Shown here: piece by piece, positions 19,088 to 26,655 of the stretch
Layout of the letters: each line of letters starts with the position of its first letter
How positions within the stretch are numbered: position 1 is the stretch's first letter
Assembly (NCBI GenBank): GCA_002694745.1
Contig: NZMY01000050.1
Location: forward strand, 124,001-188,000
Direction: 5' to 3'
Source of the DNA: Croceicoccus sp.
Lineage (GTDB): Bacteria > Pseudomonadota > Alphaproteobacteria > Sphingomonadales > Sphingomonadaceae
Length of the DNA stretch: 64,000 nucleotides
Made by a program: the position numbers and the translations under genes
The notes under the pieces: model-generated
What the model was told of the DNA's origin: nothing
What the model saw: the letters and a program-made list of their open reading frames with translations, nothing else
Databases searched by the model: none

Positions 19088-20209
19088 ATGAGCAAGCTCT
19101 ATCTTCTGCCGCTGGGCTTTGCGCCTTCTCCTCAGGCCTATGATGAGGGCAGGGATCCGCCCGATGTGATCCGGCTGGCAGGCACGATGTGCTATGTCTC
19201 GCAGATCGCGCTGATCGTGAGAGAAGGCGTGCGGGTGACGCGGCGGCAGGTGCTGCGCCCGTCGGAAATCGCGCCGGTGCTGGCGTCGCTGCCCGACGAT
19301 CTGGCCGCGGATGGCGAGGAGCAATTTGCCAGCCTGCGCACCGCGCATCCGCCGCTACAGCTGGGCGAGCGGACGATCCGGCTGGACCAGCCGCAAGTGA
19401 TGGGCATCCTGAACGTCACGCCCGACAGCTTTTCGGATGGCGGGGCGCATGACGATGTGTCGGCCGCGGTCGGCCACGGCGTCGACATGCTGGAAGCGGG
19501 CGCGGCGATCATCGACGTGGGCGGCGAAAGCACGCGCCCCGGCGCGGCGGCGGTATGGGAAGGTGACGAGATCAAGCGCGTCGTGCCCGTGGTCGAAAGG
19601 CTGGCGCGCGGCGGGGCGGCGGTGTCGGTCGACACGCGCAATGGCGCGACCATGCGCGAGGCGCTGGCGGCGGGCGCAACCATGATCAACGACGTATCCG
19701 CGCTGCGCCACGATCCCCGCAGCGCCGAGATCGTGGCCGAGGCAGGCGCGGCGGTGGTGCTGATGCATGCGCCGGGAAAAGGCGCGGACCTGCACGCCGA
19801 TGCGAAATACGATCATGTCGTGTTCGACGTGTTCGACCATCTGCGCGCCCGGCGCGATGCGGCCATGGCGGCGGGGATCGAGCGCGGCAGGATCGTGCTC
19901 GACCCCGGTATCGGCTTCGGCAAGACACTGGCGGAGAACCTTGCGCTGATAGAGGCGTTGCCGCTGTTTCATGCGCTGGGCCAGCCACTGCTGTTCGCGG
20001 CCAGCCGCAAGCGTTTCATCGGCGCGCTGTCGAACGAGGCGCCCGCGGACAGGCGGCTGGGCGGATCGCTGGCGGCGGCGATGCGGGCGATGGATGCGGG
20101 CGCGCAGATGATCCGCGTTCACGATGCGGCGGAAACGGTGCAGGCGATGCATGTGTGGCGGGGACTGCGCGATGCGGCGCTGACGGATTTCTCGCAACTG
20201 CCGCAATGA
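19088..20209 (+). CDS. folP: Dihydropteroate synthase with N-terminal extension
   Basis: A 373-residue enzyme that condenses p-aminobenzoate with dihydropterin pyrophosphate in folate synthesis; it is the sulfonamide target. The core starts near residue 92, with MGILNVTPDSFSDGG at 105-119, GGESTRPGA, NDVSAL, GIGFGKT and SRKRFIG. The first 90 residues are extra compared with the 275-280 residues of E. coli FolP and show no motif I can name; I recall similar extensions in other alphaproteobacteria. The gene starts 18 bp after ccrM and overlaps the DUF1643 gene in an ATGA junction, so all three may be one transcript. Confidence 0.95.
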   Translation: MSKLYLLPLGFAPSPQAYDEGRDPPDVIRLAGTMCYVSQIALIVREGVRVTRRQVLRPSEIAPVLASLPDDLAADGEEQFASLRTAHPPLQLGERTIRLDQPQVMGILNVTPDSFSDGGAHDDVSAAVGHGVDMLEAGAAIIDVGGESTRPGAAAVWEGDEIKRVVPVVERLARGGAAVSVDTRNGATMREALAAGATMINDVSALRHDPRSAEIVAEAGAAVVLMHAPGKGADLHADAKYDHVVFDVFDHLRARRDAAMAAGIERGRIVLDPGIGFGKTLAENLALIEALPLFHALGQPLLFAASRKRFIGALSNEAPADRRLGGSLAAAMRAMDAGAQMIRVHDAAETVQAMHVWRGLRDAALTDFSQLPQ

Positions 20210-20754
20210 ATGCGCGCGAGGCCGTAGCGCGCATCGCGGAGTGGGCCGAGGCGGCCGCGCTCGATTTCCGCCATGACGAGGCCGCTGGCCATGGCGCGGT
20301 TTTCAGCCGCTGCGGGCGCTATCGATACCTGCTGTGGCGCGATGCTTTTCCCGCGCATGAGATGATGGCGATCGCCATGCTCAATCCGTCGAAGGCCGAT
20401 CATCTGGCGAACGATCCGACCATCGCGCGATGCCATTCGCGTGCCTTGGGTGAGCACGCCTCGCTGCTGGTGTGGAACCTGTTCGCGCTGCGCGAAACCG
20501 ATCCGCTTCAGCTCAAGAAACGCAGGGGGCCGGTGGGGCGGCACAACGACGACGCGATCCGGCTGGCGCTGGCGCTTGCGCCGCGCACGATTGCCGCGTG
20601 GGGCGTGCATGGCGCGCATCGCGGGCGGGATCGGCAAGTGCTGCGGCTGTGCGGCGATGGGGGGCTGCATTGCTATGGCACGACCAAGGCGGGGCTGCCG
20701 CGCCATCCGCTCTATCTGCGCAGCGACGTGCGTGCGGTGCCCTATAGCGTATAG
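20206..20754 (+). CDS. DUF1643 domain-containing protein
   Basis: A 182-residue protein of the DUF1643 family. Recognisable blocks are RYRYLLWRDAF, AIAMLNPSKAD followed by DPTIARC, LLVWNLFALRETDP, AWGVHG and the LPRHPLYL segment near the end. The family occurs on chromosomes and phages and its function is not established; the conserved NPS, D and H residues suggest an enzyme. It overlaps the folP stop by 4 bases, and its 3' end overlaps the convergent SDR gene by 13 bp. Confidence 0.85.
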   Translation: MNAREAVARIAEWAEAAALDFRHDEAAGHGAVFSRCGRYRYLLWRDAFPAHEMMAIAMLNPSKADHLANDPTIARCHSRALGEHASLLVWNLFALRETDPLQLKKRRGPVGRHNDDAIRLALALAPRTIAAWGVHGAHRGRDRQVLRLCGDGGLHCYGTTKAGLPRHPLYLRSDVRAVPYSV

Positions 20755-21506
20755 CCGCCGTCGCTGGACAGCACCGCGCCGGTGATGGTCGCGGCCATGT
20801 CGGACAGCAGGAAGCCGATCTGGCCCGCGATCTCTCCGGCGCTTGCATAGCGGCCAAGCGGTGTCGCCATCCTGCCCATCGCCTGGATCGCGGCGTCGCG
20901 GCTACCAGCCTCGCGCGTCATGTCGGCGAAGAAATCCATCGAATCCCAGATCGGCGTATCGACCCCGCCCGGCGCGATGGCATTGACGCGCACGCCCGAC
21001 ACCGCCGATTCCTTCGCGGCCACCTTGGCCAGCTGGACCAGCGCGGCCTTTGACGCGGCATAGGCGGCGGTGGTCGGCTCTGCCTTGAGCGCGGCGGCGG
21101 ATGCGGTCACGACGACCGAGCCTTTGCCCGCCCGCTGCATCGCGCCCAAGGTGGCCGCCAGCGTCAGGAACGCCCCGTCGAGATTGATCGCCATCACCCG
21201 CCGCCACTGCGCGAAATCGCCGCCCGCTATCGGGTAGGCGGCGCCGATGCCTGCGTTGGCGATCACGTGATCGAAGGCGGGCCGGTCCGCGAAGCCGGTC
21301 CAGAGGGCGGGGTCCGACACATCGCCCGCCATGCGCTCCACCTCGCAGGTCAGGTCCAGTCGCGACAGCCCTTCGGCGTCCAGATCCATCAGTACCAGCC
21401 GCGCGATGCCGTGCGCGTCCAGCCAATGCGCGGTCGCCGCGCCTATGCCCGATGCCGCGCCGGTGATCAGCGCGCTGCGGTTCGAAAAGTCGAAATCCCC
21501 TGCCAT
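20742..21506 (-). CDS. SDR family oxidoreductase
   Basis: A 254-residue classical short-chain dehydrogenase. TGAASGIG is the cofactor loop near residue 15, IANAG replaces the usual NNAG, and YAASK supplies the catalytic Tyr and Lys, with the Ser in TASAAAL. The C-terminal end GGYTL is normal for classical SDRs. The aspartate after the second beta strand (LMDLD) suggests NAD rather than NADP. ATG 21506 is preferred to the in-frame TTG 21515. The substrate is unknown. It lies just downstream of the response regulator gene on the same strand (19 bp) and may be cotranscribed with it. Confidence 0.87.
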   Translation of the reverse strand: MAGDFDFSNRSALITGAASGIGAATAHWLDAHGIARLVLMDLDAEGLSRLDLTCEVERMAGDVSDPALWTGFADRPAFDHVIANAGIGAAYPIAGGDFAQWRRVMAINLDGAFLTLAATLGAMQRAGKGSVVVTASAAALKAEPTTAAYAASKAALVQLAKVAAKESAVSGVRVNAIAPGGVDTPIWDSMDFFADMTREAGSRDAAIQAMGRMATPLGRYASAGEIAGQIGFLLSDMAATITGAVLSSDGGYTL

Positions 21507-21525
21507 GGATGGCAAGGTGGCGCGA

Positions 21526-22938
21526 TCAGGCGGCGTTGTCGATTCCCAGATCGCTCAGCTTGCGATAGAGCGTCGAGCGCCCGATGCCGAGGCGGCGCGC
21601 GACCTCGCTCATCCGGCCGCGATAATGGCCGATGGCAAGGCGGATCACGTCGGCCTCGATCTCTTCCAGCGAACGCAAATGCCCGTCGGCGCCGAACAGG
21701 GTCACGCCGCCCGCATTGTCGGCGGCGCGCGGTCCGATGTCGCCCACGATATTGGCAAGCTGCGGGAAATCGCTCTCGGTCAGGGCGTCGCGGTCGCAGA
21801 AGACGACGGCGCGGAACAGCACCGCCTGAAGCTGGCGCAGGTTTCCGGGCCAGCCATACCCCTCCAGCAGGGCCAGCGCATCGTCGGTGATGCCCAGATG
21901 GCGCAGGCCCGGCTGCTCGCCGATCAGCTTGAGGAAATGGCGCGTCAGCGGCGCGACGTCGCAGACTCGCTCACGCAGGGGGGGCAGCTGGATAGAATGG
22001 CCGTTGAACGCCTCTGCCAGCGCGGGTTCCAGCACGCCCTGTTCGGCCAGCGTCGCCGAATCGGTGCCCGCCGTCGCGATGATGCGGACATCCACGCGAA
22101 AGCTGTGCGCCGCGCCCAGCGGCTTGGCGATGCCGGTCATGATCGTGTCGGCCAGCCGGTGCTGCAGTGCGGGGGGCAGACGTTCCAGATCGTCGATGAT
22201 CAGCGTTCCGCCATCGGCGTTCTGCAATGCGCCCGCGCGCTGTTCGAACGCGCCGGGGAAGGCGCCGCGTTCGTGGCCGTACAGCGCCGATTCGATGGCC
22301 GCCGGGGCCATGCCGGTGGTGTGGACCACAACGACGGGCCCGCGCGAACGCGGGCTGGCCGAATGGATCGCGCGGCTGAGCAGTTCCTTGCCGGTGCCCG
22401 GCTCGCCCGCGATCAGCAGCGTGGAATGCCCGCGCGCCGCCTTGGCCGCACGGGCCAGCGCGGTACGGAAATTGGGGGAGGACCCGATCATCAGGTCGAA
22501 ATCGAGCGGCGCCTCGATCTTCTCGGTCAGCGGGGCCAGCTCGTCAGAGGCCAGCGCGTGCTGGACGCTGCTTTCCAGCGCATAGATCAGCCGTTCCGAA
22601 GCGATCGGCTTTATCAGATAGTCGGTCGCGCCCGCGCGCATCGCCTCTACCGCCAGCAGCGGCGAGGCGCTGCCCGTCAGGAACAGCAGCGGCATTTCGG
22701 GCGCGGCGGCGCGGAAGCGGCCGATCAGGCGGCACGATTCGTCGCCCGCGATCCAGCTGTCCAGCATCAGAGCCTGCGGCTTTTCGGGAGAGGTGTCGTC
22801 CAGCATCCGCAGCGCGGTCTCTCCGTCGGGGACGGTGCGCATGCGCCAGCCTGCACGGCCTGCCAAAGCATTGATCTGCCTGATCTGGCTGGCATCGTCT
22901 GCGACCAGCAGCATCAGGCGCGGTTCGTCATCCACCAT
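21526..22938 (-). CDS. Response regulator with sigma-54-type AAA+ domain (degenerate GAFTGA)
   Basis: A 470-residue NtrC-like protein. The receiver domain has its phosphorylation site at Asp60, with Thr88 and Lys110 in place. The AAA+ domain has Walker A GEPGTGK at 178-184, but the sigma-54 contact loop at 225-230 reads GAFPGA instead of GAFTGA, and the Walker B segment is LIIDDL instead of LFLDEI. WPGN and the PPLRER block remain. A Fis-type helix-turn-helix ends the protein (EVARRLGIGRSTLYRKL). No partner histidine kinase is adjacent. The changed loop suggests it may not activate sigma-54 promoters in the standard way. Confidence 0.88.
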   Translation of the reverse strand: MVDDEPRLMLLVADDASQIRQINALAGRAGWRMRTVPDGETALRMLDDTSPEKPQALMLDSWIAGDESCRLIGRFRAAAPEMPLLFLTGSASPLLAVEAMRAGATDYLIKPIASERLIYALESSVQHALASDELAPLTEKIEAPLDFDLMIGSSPNFRTALARAAKAARGHSTLLIAGEPGTGKELLSRAIHSASPRSRGPVVVVHTTGMAPAAIESALYGHERGAFPGAFEQRAGALQNADGGTLIIDDLERLPPALQHRLADTIMTGIAKPLGAAHSFRVDVRIIATAGTDSATLAEQGVLEPALAEAFNGHSIQLPPLRERVCDVAPLTRHFLKLIGEQPGLRHLGITDDALALLEGYGWPGNLRQLQAVLFRAVVFCDRDALTESDFPQLANIVGDIGPRAADNAGGVTLFGADGHLRSLEEIEADVIRLAIGHYRGRMSEVARRLGIGRSTLYRKLSDLGIDNAA

Positions 22939-23243
22939 TACTTGCCCCGTTGCGGCGACGGAAACCCCTGGCCGCCCCTGACGACTTCTAACGGGATATC
23001 GTGAACAATATGTTTAACGCGTTCGCGCGCCCGCCACCAGCCGCGCATTGAAGGGTAAACGCGCCATTGACGATAGCGTTTCCGTCCGGCTCCTGAAAGA
23101 CAGGCGGCCGGCCCTTGGCGCGGCTCGAATACGGCGTCTTGTCTGAAACGGCGGCCCGCATTAGAGGCTTGTCGGGTATGGGGTCCCGTCCGGCCGGGCG
23201 GGGCACCACAGGAATAGTGCACGAAGCTTCCAAGGAAACCGCG
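22939..23243. other. Intergenic region between response regulator and oxidase subunit IV genes
   Basis: These 305 bp separate divergent genes and hold no open frame I can support. They must carry both promoters. The only structure I see is an imperfect operator-like inverted repeat, AAACGC at 23057-23062 and GCGTTT at 23076-23081 with a 13-base spacer. I could not assign a promoter with confidence. Confidence 0.4.
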
Positions 23244-23372
23244 ATGGCCATGAAGAATCCCCACTCGATCGAAAAGGCGAAATCGACCTATTCGAATTTC
23301 GTCAGCTGGTTCAAATGGGGCACGATCATCGTCGCCATCCTGACCGCCGTCGTGGTGCTGATCATCGCCTGA
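23244..23372 (+). CDS. aa3-type cytochrome c oxidase subunit IV
   Basis: A 42-residue single-helix membrane protein. A short charged start with the pattern KSTYSNFVSWFKWGTI leads into one hydrophobic helix to the C-terminus. This is the form of the small bacterial subunit IV that packs against aa3-type oxidases in alphaproteobacteria. AAGGA lies about 8 bases before ATG 23244; longer upstream starts lack it. The catalytic subunits are not in the window, so this is an isolated gene, which is common for this family. Confidence 0.8.
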   Translation: MAMKNPHSIEKAKSTYSNFVSWFKWGTIIVAILTAVVVLIIA

Positions 23373-23432
23373 CAGCGCGAGGCCTTGCCGGAATACGCGC
23401 ATCGCGCCCCGATGGCCGGGCGCGCGGGCGTT

Positions 23433-23449
23433 CCGGTTAAATTAACCGG
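23433..23449. promoter_or_regulatory. Palindromic operator-like site
   Basis: CCGGTTAAATTAACCGG is a perfect inverted repeat with 8-bp arms around a single central A. It lies 112 bp before the racemase-like gene and 61 bp after the oxidase subunit gene. Its AT-rich centre stands out from the GC-rich surroundings. It could be a repressor site for the downstream gene; there is no T-run, so a terminator is unlikely. Confidence 0.45.
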
Positions 23450-23544
23450 TCATAGCGAACATGTCCGCCACGCTGCCGGTTGGCATGCGGTGCCTTTTTG
23501 CGTAGGCGAAAGGCGGGACACACAAGCATGAGGGACCTGGTCTT

Positions 23545-24267
23545 TTGCGAAAACTTGGTCTGATCGGGGGGATGAGCTGGGTTTCCACCCGTGCCTATTA
23601 CGAAGACATCAACCGCATCGTGCAGCGCCGCGTCGGCCCCACGGCCAGCGCGCCGCTGCTGATCGAAAGCATCGATTTCTCGCGGCTTTACCGCACCAAC
23701 GGGCCCGAACAATGGGACCATGCCGCCGATGTGCTGATCGAATCGGCGCGGCGGCTGGAGAGCGCGGGCGCGGGCGCATTGGTGATCGCGGCCAATTCGA
23801 TGCATGCGGTCTATGACCGGGTCGCGGGAGCGGTTTCCATCCCCGTCATCCATATCGCGGATTGCGTCGCCACCCGCATGACCGAAAAGGGCATCAAGCG
23901 CGCCGCGCTGATCGGCACGCGCAACGTGATGATGGAGGATTTCTATCGCGAGCGGCTGGTGGTCGAGGATATCGAGCTGCTGCCCCCCAACATGGATATC
24001 GTGGAGACGCTGGACACGATCATCTATGACGAGCTGATGCACGGCAAGGTCCGCCGCGACAGCGAGCGTGAGCTGCGCACCATGATCACCAATCTGGAAA
24101 AGGCCGGGGCCGAGGCTGTCGTGATGGCCTGTACCGAGCTAGACCTGCTGATCGACACCGATGCCAACGTGCTGCCGATCTTCGATTCCGGCCATATCCA
24201 TGCGGCGGCGGCGGCGGACTGGATCATCGGCGAACAACCGGCGCAGACGGATACGCCCGCCGGATGA
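23545..24267 (+). CDS. Aspartate/glutamate racemase family protein
   Basis: A 240-residue protein of the Asp/Glu racemase family. It begins KLGLIGGMSW, typical of the YgeA/RacX branch. The second catalytic Cys is present in MACTEL (Cys196), but the first position, normally Cys, is Ser85 in AANSMH. E. coli YgeA has Thr at this place and still racemises amino acids, so activity with broad specificity is possible. The start is TTG 23545; GAGGGA lies about 11 bases upstream. The role may be D-amino-acid supply or turnover in the cell wall; the substrate is not readable from sequence. Confidence 0.88.
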   Translation: MRKLGLIGGMSWVSTRAYYEDINRIVQRRVGPTASAPLLIESIDFSRLYRTNGPEQWDHAADVLIESARRLESAGAGALVIAANSMHAVYDRVAGAVSIPVIHIADCVATRMTEKGIKRAALIGTRNVMMEDFYRERLVVEDIELLPPNMDIVETLDTIIYDELMHGKVRRDSERELRTMITNLEKAGAEAVVMACTELDLLIDTDANVLPIFDSGHIHAAAAADWIIGEQPAQTDTPAG

Positions 24268-24348
24268 CGGGTTTTTCCGCCGTTTAACGCCGCGTTCCGT
24301 TTTTGATCCGGTTTGCCTGTGCGCCCCGATCTGCCATCGGGGTCGGCG

Positions 24349-25572
24349 ATGGACGACGTTCTTGCACCGGCCCTACCCGATATCGCCAGCGGCGGCGGCG
24401 CGCGCGCCCGATATGCCGCCGATCCGGCGCACACGCGCGGGCGCGAATTCGGGGAGGTCGAGGGCGGGGTGCGAGGCCCGCGCAGCGCATACCAGCGCGA
24501 CCGCGACCGGATTATCCACTCGATCGCGTTCCGCCGGCTGAAGCACAAGGCGCAGGTGTTCGTCGCGCCCTATGGCGACCATTACCGCACCCGCCTGACC
24601 CACAGCCTTGAGGTCGCGCAGGTCGGCCGGGTGATCGCGCGCGCATTGGGTCTGGACGAGGATCTGACCGAGGCATTGTGTCTTGCCCATGACATCGGCC
24701 ACGGCCCGTTCGGCCATGCGGGCGAGCGGGCGCTGCAACGCGCGCTGAAGGGCCATGGGGGTTTCGACCATAATGCGCATACGCTGCGGGTGCTGATGCG
24801 GCTGGAAAGCCCCTATTGCACGCATGAAGGGCTGAACCTTTCGTGGGAAACACTGGAGGGGCTGGCGAAGCACAACGGGCCGGTCTCGGCGGATAAGACG
24901 CTGCCTTGGGCCTTGCGCGAACTCGACGAAGCCTTCCCGCTCGACCTTGGGCGCTGGCCTAGCCTCGAGGCGCAGGTGGCGGCGCTGGCCGACGACATCG
25001 CCTATGACAATCATGACATCGAGGACGGGATTCGCGCGGGCTTCCTCTCGCTCGACCAGATCCTGTCGATGCCGTTCGTCGCGGACCAGTGGGATGCGAT
25101 CAATCGCAAGTTCCCCGGCGTCGCGAAGGAGCGCCTGCAGCGCGAGCTGATCCGTTCGCAGATCGGCTGGATGGTCACCGACGTCATTGCCGAAACGAAA
25201 GGCCGCATCGCGCAGGCGGGCGTCGAAACCGCGCAGGACGTGCGCGAGGCGGGGGTGCAGCTGGCAGGCTTTTCGCTCGGCGTGGCGGAGGCGGAGCGGG
25301 CGCTGAAGCGGTTCATGTACGATAAGCTCTATTACCACCCCGCGCAAAAGCGCACCGCGGAGCTGGCCGATGCGCTGATCGCGGGGCTGTTCGCGGCCTA
25401 TGCGGACGATCCCTCGCTGATGCCCGAAGACTGGCGCGCCGCGCTGCCCGAAAGCGAGCCGCAGCGCAGCCGCCATATCGCCGATTTCATCGCGGGCATG
25501 ACCGACCGCTATGCGATCCGCGCCCATGCCGACATCTTCGGCCACGCGCCCGAGGAGCTCAGCAATGTCTGA
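24349..25572 (+). CDS. dgt: Deoxyguanosinetriphosphate triphosphohydrolase-like protein (HD domain)
   Basis: A 407-residue HD-domain dNTPase that releases inorganic triphosphate from dGTP or other dNTPs and so tunes the nucleotide pool. The metal ligands are seen in THSLEV, AHDIGHGPFGHAGE and the later DDIAYDNHDIED block. RDRIIHSIAFRRLKHKAQV at the N-terminus and the length (about 400) fit the type 2 dGTPase-like subfamily common in alphaproteobacteria. ATG 24349 was chosen since earlier in-frame sequence shows no family similarity. The next gene starts within its last eight bases. Confidence 0.94.
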   Translation: MDDVLAPALPDIASGGGARARYAADPAHTRGREFGEVEGGVRGPRSAYQRDRDRIIHSIAFRRLKHKAQVFVAPYGDHYRTRLTHSLEVAQVGRVIARALGLDEDLTEALCLAHDIGHGPFGHAGERALQRALKGHGGFDHNAHTLRVLMRLESPYCTHEGLNLSWETLEGLAKHNGPVSADKTLPWALRELDEAFPLDLGRWPSLEAQVAALADDIAYDNHDIEDGIRAGFLSLDQILSMPFVADQWDAINRKFPGVAKERLQRELIRSQIGWMVTDVIAETKGRIAQAGVETAQDVREAGVQLAGFSLGVAEAERALKRFMYDKLYYHPAQKRTAELADALIAGLFAAYADDPSLMPEDWRAALPESEPQRSRHIADFIAGMTDRYAIRAHADIFGHAPEELSNV

Positions 25573-26293
25573 GCGCGGCGGCAGGCCGGCAGAGCCCATC
25601 CACATGGTGCTGGTGGGTGCGACCGGTCTGGTGGGGCGCGAGATCATGGCGCGCAGCGGGGCGCAGGACGACATCCGCCTGACCGCCATCGCCCGCCGCG
25701 AAGTGCCGCTGCCCGAAGGTGCGCGGATGGAGATGATCATCGCCGATCCGGCCAGCTGGGGGCAGGTCATCGCGCAGCTGGCGCCCGACGTGCTGGTGTC
25801 GGCGCTGGGCACGACATGGAAGAAGGCCGGGCGGGACGAGGCCGCGTTCCAGTCGGTCGATCTCGAACTGGTGCTGCGCTGCGCCGAGGGTGCCTCGCAG
25901 GCGCGGGTGCGGCAGTTCATCGGGATGTCGTCGGTGGGCGCGGACCGGTTTTCCAAAAACCTCTATTTGCGCACCAAGGGCGAGATGGAGCAGGCGGTGA
26001 AGAAGCTGGCCTTCTCGCGCGTAGACATGCTGCGGCCCGGCCTGCTGAAGGGCCGGCGCGAAGAGGATCCGCGCGGCAAGGAGAAGCTGGCGGCGATGCT
26101 GTCGCCGGTCACCGACCTGCTGATGAACGGTTCGCTGCGGCAATATCGATCGATCCCGGCGGGCGCGGTTGCCGATGCCATTTTGGCGATGGCGCATATG
26201 CGCGCGGACGGGCGTTTCGTGCACGACAATGACGCCATTCGCGCCGCGCCCTTGCGGCGGTCGGTGAAAAAACCGGCGCTGGCGGGTGAATAG
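25565..26293 (+). CDS. NAD(P)-binding protein, HTATIP2/Tip30-like SDR
   Basis: A 242-residue atypical SDR. The Rossmann motif GATGLVGREI is near residue 17; VSALGTTWKKAG and FIGMSSVGAD follow, with YLRTKGEME providing the Tyr-x3-Lys pair (here YLRTK) and LRPGLLKG near the end. This order matches the eukaryotic HTATIP2/Tip30-like and bacterial NAD(P)H-binding oxidoreductase family. It overlaps the dgt gene by 8 bp, so the two are probably cotranscribed. The reaction is unknown. Confidence 0.82.
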   Translation: MSERGGRPAEPIHMVLVGATGLVGREIMARSGAQDDIRLTAIARREVPLPEGARMEMIIADPASWGQVIAQLAPDVLVSALGTTWKKAGRDEAAFQSVDLELVLRCAEGASQARVRQFIGMSSVGADRFSKNLYLRTKGEMEQAVKKLAFSRVDMLRPGLLKGRREEDPRGKEKLAAMLSPVTDLLMNGSLRQYRSIPAGAVADAILAMAHMRADGRFVHDNDAIRAAPLRRSVKKPALAGE

Positions 26294-26386
26294 CGCGATT
26301 TGCTCGGTTAAATCCGCCAGAACCCCAGCGCGCTGATTGACTTTGCAGGCGCAGCATAGGAATTTGCCGCCACATCGCTGACCCGT

Positions 26387-26600
26387 GTGGGAGAGAGCGT
26401 GCGATTCGCCGTCTGGCGAATTCGCATGCCGCCGAAGGAGCAACCGCCCCGGAAACTCTCAGGCAACAGGGACCATGTGGGTCGATAGCGATGCTCTGGA
26501 AAGAGCAGCGGCGTTTCATTGCCGAGGCCACCGAAGGGGTATTCCGGCTGCCGTGTTCGCGGCACCGGCGAAGCTCTCAGGTTTCCGCGACAGAGGGGGT
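26387..26600 (+). promoter_or_regulatory. Tandem glycine riboswitch (gcvT motif)
   Basis: Two glycine aptamers lie in tandem before gcvT. The first, about 26389-26476, holds the conserved blocks GCCGCCGAAGGAGCAA and CCGGAAACTCTCAGGCAA and then ACAGGGACC. The second, about 26490-26600, repeats them as GGCCACCGAAGGGG, CGGCGAAGCTCTCAGG and GACAGAGGGG. The double arrangement gives a steeper glycine response in known examples, usually turning on the glycine cleavage genes. A GC-rich hairpin at 26604-26628 follows without a T-run, so control at translation start is more likely than termination. The complete gcv set lies directly downstream. Confidence 0.93.
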
Positions 26601-26603
26601 CTT

Positions 26604-26628
26604 GCGCGTATCCGCCTGCCGGACGCGC
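26604..26628 (+). promoter_or_regulatory. Hairpin between glycine riboswitch and gcvT start
   Basis: GCGCGTATCCG pairs with CGGACGCGC (two-base bulge) around a five-base loop. It is followed by the ribosome site GGAG at 26645 and GTG at 26656. It may be part of the expression platform. No T-tract follows. Confidence 0.45.
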
Positions 26629-26655
26629 AGGCCTGCCTATTCACGGAGCCTGATT

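Noticed and set aside
24512..24520. TTATCCACT, a near DnaA box
   Set aside because: It lies inside the dgt coding region, has a mismatch, and is expected by chance.
24349..25572. The dGTPase-like gene as an anti-phage dNTP-depletion system
   Set aside because: Its length and motifs match the chromosomal housekeeping subfamily common in alphaproteobacteria, and no defence genes surround it.
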